From: Dorea sp.
Lineage (GTDB): Bacteria; Bacillota_A; Clostridia; Lachnospirales; Lachnospiraceae
DNA length: 24,559 nucleotides
Assembly (NCBI GenBank): GCA_016295505.1
Contig: JAEDLC010000019.1
Coordinates: forward strand, 1-24,559
Direction: 5' to 3'
Below the pieces are notes generated by a model that had not been told where the DNA came from, made no database searches, and saw only the letters and a list, made by a program, of their open reading frames with translations. Numbering within the stretch: position 1 is the first letter of the stretch; each line of letters opens with the position of its first letter. Of the stretch, positions 14,072 through 21,350 are shown piece after piece. The position numbers were made by a program, and so were the translations under genes.

Positions 14072-16437
14072 ATCGATTTTCCTCCTGATAATTCCATATT
14101 ACGATTGATCTGATACATTGCATACGCTGCCTGTCCCAGGGCAATTCCTCCGTCATTCGGCGGAATCATGCGGTGACGCAGCACCCGAAATCCTTCCCGG
14201 GTTAAAAGCTCATCCGTAAGCCCAAGAAGCAGCTGATTCTGAAATACTCCTCCGCTCAGCGCAACAAGATTCCTGCCCGTCTCCCGACGTACTCTGATAC
14301 ATGCTGCTCTGATCATAGATGCGAGTGCTTCATGAAATTGATACGCAAGCTTCTGTACATCTTCTCCCTGAAGCTTTGCCTCTGCAATCCGTCTCACAAG
14401 TTCTCCTGTATTCAGGATCATTCTTCCATCCTGATCTTCAGAAAGAAGCGACCATTTCCATCGCTTCTCCGGCTCCCGGTATCCCGGAACCGTTCCTTCT
14501 ATTTTCCGTTTTTTCTCATATTCTTCTGCCGCATATTCCAGTGCAGTAGACGCTTCTCCCTCAAAAGTCGATGCTCTTCGAATCCCCAGAATCGCACTCA
14601 CACCATCAAAAAGCCGGCCTGCGCTGGTGGATACGATCGCATTCAGCTGTCTTTCTGCCATGGTCAACTGTACCCTGCACTCTGCGTCACTGCACAAATC
14701 AAGCTGTCGAACCATCTGTGCGGTTTCTTCCCGGTTCTTTGTATATCCATAGATGAGAGAGACCGCGATCCGCCATCCTTCTTTTGCAGATACATCACCG
14801 CCGATCTGCAGAAACGGTTCTATACTTCCAATCCGTGTAAATCCTTCATAATCCGCAGCAAGGATTTCTCCTCCCCATACGGTTCCATCCGTTCCGTAAC
14901 CTGTTCCGTCAAACGAGATTCCAATCACAGGATCCGAACAGTCATTTTCTGCCATACACGACAGAACATGTGCATAATGATGCTGGACTTTCATCAGTGG
15001 AAGTCCCAGTTCTTCTGCAATCATCGTTGAATTATATCTGGGATGCAGGTCACAGACTGCTGCCTGCGGTTCTGCTTCCAGAAGCGTTTCCAGGCGTGTA
15101 ATGGTCTCCTTCAGGGCCCGCACTGTACGGATGTCTTCCAGATCTCCCACGTACGGAGACGGATAAAATCGTCCGTCCACCCCGATACAGAAGGTGTTTT
15201 TCAATTCTCCTCCAACGGCTATCACCTGTCCCTTCCATGGTTCGGAAACCATGAACGGAAGCGGTGCATATCCTCTGGAACGCCTGATCATATATGGCTC
15301 TCCTTTATAATAATCCATAACCGAATCGTCCGCCCGTATCCGGATCTTCCGGTCGTGCGACAGTATACAGTCGCACAGATATGCCAGCTCCTCCGTCGCC
15401 TCTTCGTCATCTCTGCAGATTGGGGCGCCGGAAGTATTACCACTTGTCATTACCAGATAATCCGGCATCTCTATACCATCATCATATTGAAACAAAAGCA
15501 GCTGTACCGGTGCGTAGGGAAGCATCATACCGATCTTGGGATTTCCCGGCGCCACAGAAGGCGCGACACATGAATCCGTAGTTCTTCCCAGCAGCAGGAT
15601 TGGTTTCTGATGTCCCGTCAGCACCTTCTCCTGAACTTCCGTCACTTCACATGCTCTTCTTACTGCATCCATATTCCTTGCCATAACTGCAAAGGGTTTT
15701 TCCGGACGCCGCTTTCTCTTACGCAGCTTTGCAACCGCCTCTTCATTGGTCGCATCACAGCACAGATGAAATCCGCCGATTCCTTTGATCGCAACAATTC
15801 CTCCTGCACGTATCACCTGCCTGGTATATGTGATTGCATCTCTTCCCCGTTCTTTTCTTCCAATCAGATAAACTTCCGGCCCACACGTATTGCAGCAGAC
15901 CGGCTGTGCATCATAGCGTCTGGTCTGTGGGTCGTAATATTCTTCTGCGCACTCCGGGCACATCGGAAACTCCTTCATGCTGGTACGCTCGCGATCATAA
16001 GGAAGCGAATCCAGAATGGTTAGCCTTGGACCACAGCAGGTACAGTTAATAAATGGATGCAGATACCGCCGATTATCCGGATCATACATCTCCTCTTTAC
16101 ATTCATCACAGATAGCAATATCCGGAGAAACGAATATCTCTCCCTTTGTTTTTTCACTCTCTATAATCTCAAATTCCGCATACGTTTCCGGATTCTCCTG
16201 TGTTTCCACATTCATCTTCAGAATCGCCGCACGTTTTGGCGGGCACTCTCTGAGATCCTCCAGAAATCCATCTACCTGGGCTCTGGTCCCCTGTGCATAG
16301 ATCTCTACATACGGTCCTTTATTGCACACACTGCCCCGGATTCCATTCTTTGCAGCGTGCCGGCTCACCGTAGGACGAAATCCAACTCCCTGCACAATCC
16401 CATATACGCGTATCCTTCTGGTTATTTTCTCTTCCAT
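14044..16437 (-). CDS. hypF: HypF, carbamoyltransferase for cyanide ligand synthesis
   Basis: HypF turns carbamoyl phosphate and ATP into carbamoyl-AMP and transfers the carbamoyl group to the C-terminal Cys of HypE, the source of the CN ligands. The 797-residue protein shows the full domain order. The acylphosphatase domain comes first (VYGIVQGVGFRPTVSRHA, 11-28). Two Cys4 zinc motifs follow (C110/C113/C132/C135 and C160/C163/C182/C185). The YrdC-like domain follows at about 200-390 (GGIVAIKGIGGFHLCCDAT, KRRPEKPFA, TSGNTSGAPI). The Kae1-like C-terminal domain has HHYAH at 486-490 and a late LSGGVFQN motif. Length is normal. It begins 13 nt after the module 1 small subunit, preceded by GGTGG. 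The gene is complete and looks functional. Confidence 0.97.
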   Translation of the reverse strand: MEEKITRRIRVYGIVQGVGFRPTVSRHAAKNGIRGSVCNKGPYVEIYAQGTRAQVDGFLEDLRECPPKRAAILKMNVETQENPETYAEFEIIESEKTKGEIFVSPDIAICDECKEEMYDPDNRRYLHPFINCTCCGPRLTILDSLPYDRERTSMKEFPMCPECAEEYYDPQTRRYDAQPVCCNTCGPEVYLIGRKERGRDAITYTRQVIRAGGIVAIKGIGGFHLCCDATNEEAVAKLRKRKRRPEKPFAVMARNMDAVRRACEVTEVQEKVLTGHQKPILLLGRTTDSCVAPSVAPGNPKIGMMLPYAPVQLLLFQYDDGIEMPDYLVMTSGNTSGAPICRDDEEATEELAYLCDCILSHDRKIRIRADDSVMDYYKGEPYMIRRSRGYAPLPFMVSEPWKGQVIAVGGELKNTFCIGVDGRFYPSPYVGDLEDIRTVRALKETITRLETLLEAEPQAAVCDLHPRYNSTMIAEELGLPLMKVQHHYAHVLSCMAENDCSDPVIGISFDGTGYGTDGTVWGGEILAADYEGFTRIGSIEPFLQIGGDVSAKEGWRIAVSLIYGYTKNREETAQMVRQLDLCSDAECRVQLTMAERQLNAIVSTSAGRLFDGVSAILGIRRASTFEGEASTALEYAAEEYEKKRKIEGTVPGYREPEKRWKWSLLSEDQDGRMILNTGELVRRIAEAKLQGEDVQKLAYQFHEALASMIRAACIRVRRETGRNLVALSGGVFQNQLLLGLTDELLTREGFRVLRHRMIPPNDGGIALGQAAYAMYQINRNMELSGGKSICVSDYQQK

Positions 16438-16450
16438 CCGTCATTCCACC

Positions 16451-17491
16451 TTATCTCATTCTGCCTGAAACAGCAAAATGCGGGACGTCTATAAACGTTC
16501 CGGAATATTCCGGAACCATTTTCTGCATACATGCATCTGCATATATTACATCCCATGCTCCGCCTCTTACCAGTTCTATATAATCTTCTTCCTCTTTTAA
16601 TGCAACGTCCTGCCCCTGTTTCAGCTCCTTCTTAAGCGCAAACCAGCTTGCTACCGTAATCTCTGCATGATCCCACTGCGCCTGTATCTCATTCCTGATT
16701 GCATTGGCCAGTACCTGCTGGTGTACGATCAGGATCCGTTTCCCGGAATGATCCAACTTTGCCACCTGATCTTCTGCCGTCGGATAGCCAATCTCATATG
16801 GTGTTCCATATGTGGATTCCAGATATTTCGCCGCAGCAAGTGCAGCCGGGGATACCACCAGATTTTTTTCAGCAGAGGACGCCTTTTTCACTTCCGCAAG
16901 CCCTGCACCCATTCCATAGCAGACTGCCTGATACCCGCATTTTCCCTGAAGTCTGTCCCGTATCCGGTCAGCTTCCTTAAGATCACTCAGATCCTGCGGC
17001 GTCGCTCCGATTACACCGACCCGTCCTTTCACAACCGGCAGTTTTTCTTTTGCAAATGTCTGAAACAGCGCCAGATACGCCTTTTCCTCTCCTGCATCAT
17101 ATAATTCCATTCCATCTGTATCGACTGTCAGAACCGTAAGATCCATCTTTTTTTCACTCATACGCTCCAATGCACGATAGTCTGTTCCAATGACTGCCGG
17201 AACCGGAGTTCCGATGATTGCAGCAAAGGATGCTTCCAGCTTTTCTGCCGCGTCTGCAAGCTTTGCCACCAGTCGGTCATCCCGTCCAAGGATTGCATCC
17301 ATATCACGAAGTCCGGCACTGAACACCGCACTTTTATGTGTAAACCAGCGCGGTTCGTCAAATCCACAGATATTACCGGTACATCCACCCGCATCGCAGA
17401 TGACCAGAATTCCGCCAAGCTCATAGAGTACAGATACTGCTCCGGACTGATCCGGCGCAAATGGTGTCAGATATTTTCTAAGTCCCTTCAT
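16451..17491 (-). CDS. Nitrogenase component-1-type subunit, module 1 small subunit (NifK/N-like)
   Basis: This 346-residue nitrogenase component-1-type protein is short even for the family (NifD/K are about 480-520 aa). It aligns by eye with the module 2 small subunit: SGAVSVLYELGG and then ICDAGGCTGNICGFDEPRWF. Here the first ligand position is Ala (A18), leaving C32, C37 and C42. The third canonical Cys is replaced within GTPVPAVIGTD. The C-terminus VPHFAVSGRMR matches the module 2 end motif but lacks its extra cysteines. It follows the large subunit by one nucleotide (TAG-g-ATG), with AGGAGG in the end of that gene. It probably forms a heteromer with the large subunit holding a single Fe-S cluster at the interface. 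The reaction is unknown. Confidence 0.85.
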   Translation of the reverse strand: MKGLRKYLTPFAPDQSGAVSVLYELGGILVICDAGGCTGNICGFDEPRWFTHKSAVFSAGLRDMDAILGRDDRLVAKLADAAEKLEASFAAIIGTPVPAVIGTDYRALERMSEKKMDLTVLTVDTDGMELYDAGEEKAYLALFQTFAKEKLPVVKGRVGVIGATPQDLSDLKEADRIRDRLQGKCGYQAVCYGMGAGLAEVKKASSAEKNLVVSPAALAAAKYLESTYGTPYEIGYPTAEDQVAKLDHSGKRILIVHQQVLANAIRNEIQAQWDHAEITVASWFALKKELKQGQDVALKEEEDYIELVRGGAWDVIYADACMQKMVPEYSGTFIDVPHFAVSGRMR

Positions 17492-17492
17492 C

Positions 17493-18791
17493 CTAATCCT
17501 CCTGTTCTGCCACAGCTTCTGTCAGCGCCTCAAATAATCTTCGCACTCCTGCATATCCATAAGGCTGACGATCCTGATTCCATACGACATTCGGGCAGGT
17601 CTGATGATAATAACCGGCATCTTTTCCGATCGTCAGATTCACACCGGATTCGTCCGGATCATAATACAACATGGTCGGTTCCAGATTTGAATAAACTCTT
17701 GTATCCGGACTGATTGCCGCCAGCTGTTTCAGATAGATAAAATTCTCTGCTGTAATCGTGCCATAGATCTCTTTTACCGCAAATCCATATCGAACCAGTG
17801 CCAGCGAGAGTTCAAACGCATCTCCGTTCATACATTCTCCCACGGCAAAAGCTGCTCCCGGACAGGCTTCCCGGAAGGTCTTTACTGCTTTCTCGGCCTC
17901 CTGCTTCCTGTCTTCATCTGCAAATGTTACGCCAAGAGCCGCACCAAAAGCCCGGTACTGACTGGCGATCTTATCGATCTGATACAGTCTGGTAAGCTCA
18001 ATAAACGGAATCTTCAGCCTGTCGTGAAAATCTTCCGCTGCATATCTTGCCTCCGGATGCAGTACCAGATTAAAATTCGCTTCCGACATCGTCAGATATT
18101 CTTCGTAATCTTTACAGCGTGAGATCTCATGGATCGTCCTGACCCCTGCCTGCTTTAACAGATCATACAGCTCGCAGTCATCCACAAGCGGTGAGAAAAA
18201 ACCCAGAAGATTCACAACATTTCCCTTTTTCTTTCGTGGTTCCAGAAGGGAATATAACGACTGTCTGACATGTACCATCGGTGGCTTACGTCCCTCTCTT
18301 GTCAGTGCATACATATAACACGGACGTACCGGAAGACCTGCTTCTTCCGTCGCCTTTCTGCAGATTCGTTCCATATCGGTTCCAAGGAGCGCATCCACAC
18401 AGGTAATACAGATCATCACAACCGAAGGTTTCTCATCCAGTTCTTCACAGATCTCCTTCACTGCCTTCGGGATCTTCTTCAGATGCCGGCCCGTCACAAT
18501 ATCTGTCTCATCCATCAGCAGGTAGAAAAACCGGTTGTCATATTCTCTCATGGAGCTGATCAGAGATGTATTACGCCCGCAGCACCCCGGTGCCACAATC
18601 AGCATGATGGAGCCAGGCACTGCAAGTCCTGCCCTCTTTACTCCAAACCCTTCTGCTCCCGGAGAGTTAAATGCAAGAGTTGCCGGTGAACTGTAGATCA
18701 GATGCGTATTTGATATGAACTGCGGCGGGATCCCATCCCTGCCACGCTCTGCCAGCTCTTTTGCCGTACAATAATATGCTTCCTGAATCAT
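17493..18791 (-). CDS. Nitrogenase component-1-type subunit, module 1 large subunit (NifD/E-like)
   Basis: This 432-residue protein is of the nitrogenase component 1 family. Candidate cluster ligands are C70/C71 (VAPGCCGRN) and C128/C131 (ICITCVDALLGTDME). The latter motif corresponds to the NifD/E CPxGLIGDD region. The first canonical Cys position reads AFNSP, without Cys. A later segment (HEISRCKDYEEYLTMSEA, FNLVLHPEARYAAEDFH) matches the module 2 large subunit in order, supporting paralogy. No homocitrate or FeMo-cofactor ligand motif is evident. The gene overlaps the NifH-like gene by ATGA and has GGAGG before the start. It is predicted to take electrons from that ATPase; whether it is an enzyme or a cofactor-assembly scaffold (as NifEN) cannot be told. 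Confidence 0.87.
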   Translation of the reverse strand: MIQEAYYCTAKELAERGRDGIPPQFISNTHLIYSSPATLAFNSPGAEGFGVKRAGLAVPGSIMLIVAPGCCGRNTSLISSMREYDNRFFYLLMDETDIVTGRHLKKIPKAVKEICEELDEKPSVVMICITCVDALLGTDMERICRKATEEAGLPVRPCYMYALTREGRKPPMVHVRQSLYSLLEPRKKKGNVVNLLGFFSPLVDDCELYDLLKQAGVRTIHEISRCKDYEEYLTMSEANFNLVLHPEARYAAEDFHDRLKIPFIELTRLYQIDKIASQYRAFGAALGVTFADEDRKQEAEKAVKTFREACPGAAFAVGECMNGDAFELSLALVRYGFAVKEIYGTITAENFIYLKQLAAISPDTRVYSNLEPTMLYYDPDESGVNLTIGKDAGYYHQTCPNVVWNQDRQPYGYAGVRRLFEALTEAVAEQED

Positions 18792-19549
18792 ACTTCCTCC
18801 TCATCTTTCAATAACAATTCTGCCAGATCAAAAAACCGACGGCTGATCGGAGATTCCGGATCTCCTTCGATCACCGTTTTTCCCTGATCTTCATAACGAA
18901 TAATCTCATCGCTTCTCGGAATCTCTCCGACGATCGGAATGTTACTTTCCTGTGCAAATGCCTGAACCTTTTCTTTTTCATTTTCCACATTTCTGTGATT
19001 CAGCACGATGCCAAACACCTTTGCATAGCTCCGATCCTCAAAATTACGTACGGCCTTTGATATGTTATTCGCTGCGTAGAGCGCCATCTTTTCTCCTGAA
19101 GTCACGATCAGAACTTTTTCTGCATAACCTTCCCGGATCGGGGCGGCAAATCCACCGCATACCACATCTCCGAGTACATCGTACAGCACCACATCCGGCT
19201 GATAATTCTCAAATAATCTCATATCTTCCAGAAGCTGAAAAGTTGCAATGATTCCTCTTCCGGCACACCCCAGTCCCGGTGTCGGTCCCCCTGTCTCAAT
19301 ACAGAGTACCCCTCCAAATCCTTCTTTTGAGATATCTTCCAGCCTTTCTGGATCTTCATCCTCTTCTCTCATATAATTCATGACCGGTCTTAATGGCTCG
19401 CCTCCTAACAGATTAATCGTTGAGTCTGCCTTTGGATCACAGCCGATCTGGATCACTTTTTTACCCAGCATGGCAAATGCTGCTGCCAGATTTGATGTGA
19501 CCGTAGACTTGCCGATCCCACCTTTCCCATAGATTGCAACCTTTAACAT
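18788..19549 (-). CDS. NifH-like ATP-dependent reductase (Fe protein), module 1
   Basis: First gene of the operon. This 253-residue NifH/BchL/CfbC-family ATPase carries the P-loop GKGGIGKS (8-15), GCDPKADST (36-44), cluster cysteines C95 (GLGCAGRG) and C131 (VVCGGFAAP), and the conserved Arg in CAGRG (R98). The predicted role is a homodimeric [4Fe-4S] protein delivering electrons to the adjacent component-1-type pair with MgATP hydrolysis. It is clearly homologous to the module 2 ATPase but well diverged, so each module probably has its own reductase. GGAGGG precedes the ATG by 5 nt. The gene is expressed from the promoter at 19789-19817 through a long leader with an attenuator. Short length and the missing nif accessory genes argue against true nitrogen fixation. 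Confidence 0.94.
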   Translation of the reverse strand: MLKVAIYGKGGIGKSTVTSNLAAAFAMLGKKVIQIGCDPKADSTINLLGGEPLRPVMNYMREEDEDPERLEDISKEGFGGVLCIETGGPTPGLGCAGRGIIATFQLLEDMRLFENYQPDVVLYDVLGDVVCGGFAAPIREGYAEKVLIVTSGEKMALYAANNISKAVRNFEDRSYAKVFGIVLNHRNVENEKEKVQAFAQESNIPIVGEIPRSDEIIRYEDQGKTVIEGDPESPISRRFFDLAELLLKDEEEV

Positions 19550-19575
19550 AATAACCCTCCATATCTTACATCTTA

Positions 19576-19614
19576 CAAATCAAAAAGCCCTTCTGCCACT
19601 GCGGCAAAAGAGCT
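19576..19614 (-). terminator. Leader terminator (attenuator) of the nitrogenase-like/hyp operon
   Basis: On the minus strand AGCTCTTTTGCC (19614-19603), a 5-nt loop and GGCAGAAGGGCT (19597-19586) form a 12-bp stem, ten Watson-Crick and two G-U pairs, followed by TTTTTGATTT. It lies inside the leader, 27 nt before the first gene start. A constitutive terminator there would silence the operon, so it is probably conditional. Confidence 0.8.
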
Positions 19615-19664
19615 ATCATACTCAGACATCCTTTCAGAAGCTCTTTCTCCATACCAAGAGCTTC
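19603..19664 (-). promoter_or_regulatory. Antiterminator / anti-antiterminator element, possible riboswitch platform
   Basis: Reading the minus strand, segment 1 (GAAGCTCTT, 19664-19656) pairs perfectly with part of segment 2 (AAGAGCTTC, 19645-19637). Segment 2 read as GGAGAAAGAGCT (19650-19639) can instead pair with segment 3, AGCTCTTTTGCC (19614-19603), at 11 of 12 positions. Segment 3 is the 5' arm of the terminator. This is the standard 1-2/3-4 versus 2-3 switch. Upstream the leader holds further potential hairpins (CGGAGAGAA with TTCTATCCG, 19770-19750) and a 12-bp palindrome AAAGCATGCTTT (19665-19676). The ligand or trans-acting factor is unknown. I recognise no T-box, cobalamin, Moco or NiCo signature. 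Confidence 0.65.
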
Positions 19665-19788
19665 AAAGCATGCTTTCTTTCATACAATAACTATTCCCGC
19701 TCGGATCTTCCTCGCCGTCAGAGTCTGTATCTTTCTTCTTTCACACATTCGGATAGAAATCTTCTCTCCGTCTGCTGTTGGTTATTCC

Positions 19789-19817
19789 ATTATAACTTAT
19801 CCATGAATATGCGTCAA
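19789..19817 (-). promoter_or_regulatory. Promoter of the nitrogenase-like/hyp operon
   Basis: TTGACG (19817-19812), a 17-nt spacer and TATAAT (19794-19789) on the minus strand are near consensus. The predicted start near 19782 gives a leader of about 230 nt before the first gene. No terminator was found between the upstream MATE gene (stop at 19866) and this promoter, so some read-through is also possible. Confidence 0.8.
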
Positions 19818-19865
19818 CGAACGTTATTATTGTCACAAGCAAAAGAGGTATTCATTTACATCCTT

Positions 19866-21209
19866 CTACTGTTTTCCCAGCATCTGCATCCATTTTTTTC
19901 TCCGGAACACTGCAATTGACAACGCAAACCGGATACATTCCTCTAATGAAAGTATAAAATATACCTGGTACACCGGAAGATCCAGCACAAATGCCGCCAC
20001 GATTCCAAGCGGAACTCCGAACATCCAGGTTCCGATCAGATCAATTATCATCACATACTGTGTCTTTCCTCCACTTCGGAGAATCCCGCTCCCCAGTATC
20101 ATATTTTCCACTTTTACCGGTGCAATCACTGCATACGCCGTCAGAACATTTACCGTGAGCTGCTTCACCTCACTTTCAACCTGATAGATTTCGACATAAA
20201 ATCGACTGAAAGCTGCTATGATTCCGGATAAAACCAGCGCCCCCGCCAGACCATACAGCATCAGTTTCTTTGCAGCCTGATATGCTTCCTCATATTCTTC
20301 ACGACCAAGTTTCTTTCCGATGATCACTCCTGCTGCCTGAGCGAGTCCACACAACGCCCCGATCATCAGCCCCTGGATCGGATTGGTCAGTGTTACGGCC
20401 GCTGCAGCATCGGTTCCAAGATGTCCATAGATACCCGCATATACATTTTCCCCAAGACTCCACATCAATTCACAGACAAAGACGGGAACAATCAATAACA
20501 GATACTGTCTCCACTCGAATGAAGCTTTTCTCTCTCCCGGTTCTCTTTCGTAAAATACTTCCTGGTATCTAAACATCATAATACAGATGATAACAAGATA
20601 AACAATCTGCGAAATGACAGTCGCAACAGCCGCCCCATTCGCTCCCATGGCAGGCATTCCAAGCTTTCCAAAGATCAATATATAGTTCAATCCCGTATTC
20701 AGCACTGCCGCTGCGATACCTGCATACAGCGGAAGTATCGCCCTCTCCATACAGCGAAGCATTACAGCCATCATAGAGGCTCCCGTCATCGGGAGAAAAC
20801 TTCCCCCAACATATGCCAGATAAGAAGCACCCGATTGAACCACGGCCTGATCCGAAGTATAAAGTCTTAAGATCTCCTCTGGAAACAATATGGCAGCTCC
20901 TGTGAACACACATGCAATTCCTGCCGACACACTCAGATTCACGAAAAAACTTCTGCTGACTTCTGTGTGATTCTTCTGTCCCAGATACTGTGAAATCATA
21001 ATTCCTGCAACCGCTCCGACTGCCGAAAGTATCACCGAAAATACAGAGGAGAATTTTGCTGCCAGTCCGACACCTGCAACGCTGACGCTGCCAAGCTGCC
21101 CGATCATCAGCTGATCAACCATGCTAAACGAAGACTGAAGCATGGACTGTAATGCCACCGGAATCGCAAGATTACATACCATACGAAAAAATGTCTGATT
21201 CTGTTTCAT
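19866..21209 (-). CDS. MATE-family multidrug/metabolite exporter
   Basis: This 447-residue integral membrane protein has the MATE fold: two homologous halves of about six membrane segments. The typical opening is MVCNLAIPVALQSMLQSSFSMVD, shortened here to IPVALQSMLQSSFSMVD (about residues 16-32), followed by QLMIGQLGSVSVAGVGLA. The second half begins near residue 235 and contains TLTNPIQGLMIGALCGLAQAAGVIIGKKLG. Such proteins expel cationic drugs or metabolites with Na+ or H+. The substrate cannot be inferred. The ribosome site is moderate (AAAGGAAAT about 10 nt upstream). It has its own promoter behind the lacI-type gene and precedes the nitrogenase-like operon on the same strand. A link to a product of that operon is possible but not shown. 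Confidence 0.93.
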   Translation of the reverse strand: MKQNQTFFRMVCNLAIPVALQSMLQSSFSMVDQLMIGQLGSVSVAGVGLAAKFSSVFSVILSAVGAVAGIMISQYLGQKNHTEVSRSFFVNLSVSAGIACVFTGAAILFPEEILRLYTSDQAVVQSGASYLAYVGGSFLPMTGASMMAVMLRCMERAILPLYAGIAAAVLNTGLNYILIFGKLGMPAMGANGAAVATVISQIVYLVIICIMMFRYQEVFYEREPGERKASFEWRQYLLLIVPVFVCELMWSLGENVYAGIYGHLGTDAAAAVTLTNPIQGLMIGALCGLAQAAGVIIGKKLGREEYEEAYQAAKKLMLYGLAGALVLSGIIAAFSRFYVEIYQVESEVKQLTVNVLTAYAVIAPVKVENMILGSGILRSGGKTQYVMIIDLIGTWMFGVPLGIVAAFVLDLPVYQVYFILSLEECIRFALSIAVFRRKKWMQMLGKQ

Positions 21210-21245
21210 GAGTATTCATTTCCTTTCTTTTTCCTTCCTGTCTAC

Positions 21246-21274
21246 ATTCTATCGTTCTCCCAATACAGGTTCAA
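21246..21274 (-). promoter_or_regulatory. Promoter of the MATE gene
   Basis: TTGAAC (21274-21269), a 17-nt spacer and TAGAAT (21251-21246) on the minus strand lie 36 nt upstream of the start codon and downstream of the lacI-type gene terminator. Confidence 0.65.
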
Positions 21275-21293
21275 AGGTTAAACGCGTAACCCA

Positions 21294-21347
21294 CAACAAA
21301 AAAGAAGCGTGATATTTGTATATTTTTTACAAACATCACGCTTTTTC
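21294..21347. terminator. Intrinsic terminator after the LacI-family gene
   Basis: A 15-position stem with one A/C mismatch (21306-21320 with 21328-21342) has loop TATTTTT. The minus strand continues into TTCTTTTTTG, giving a good U-tract after the regulator gene (stop at 21351). The plus strand also has a short T run. Confidence 0.85.
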
Positions 21348-21350
21348 ATT

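Noticed and set aside
14332..15030. 232-codon plus-strand ORF antisense to hypF
   Set aside because: It lies entirely inside the well-conserved hypF frame, lacks a ribosome site and encodes a Cys/Ser/Arg-rich composition typical of shadow frames.
8015..19549. A true nitrogen-fixing nif cluster
   Set aside because: The component-1-type proteins are short and lack several P-cluster and cofactor ligands. No nifB, nifE/N with canonical motifs, nifV or molybdenum genes are present in the window.
19550..19800. Cobalamin riboswitch, suggested by GCCACTG at 19595-19601 on the plus strand
   Set aside because: The word is on the strand opposite the operon, and the B12-box and other conserved segments are missing. 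It is the complement of the leader terminator arm.
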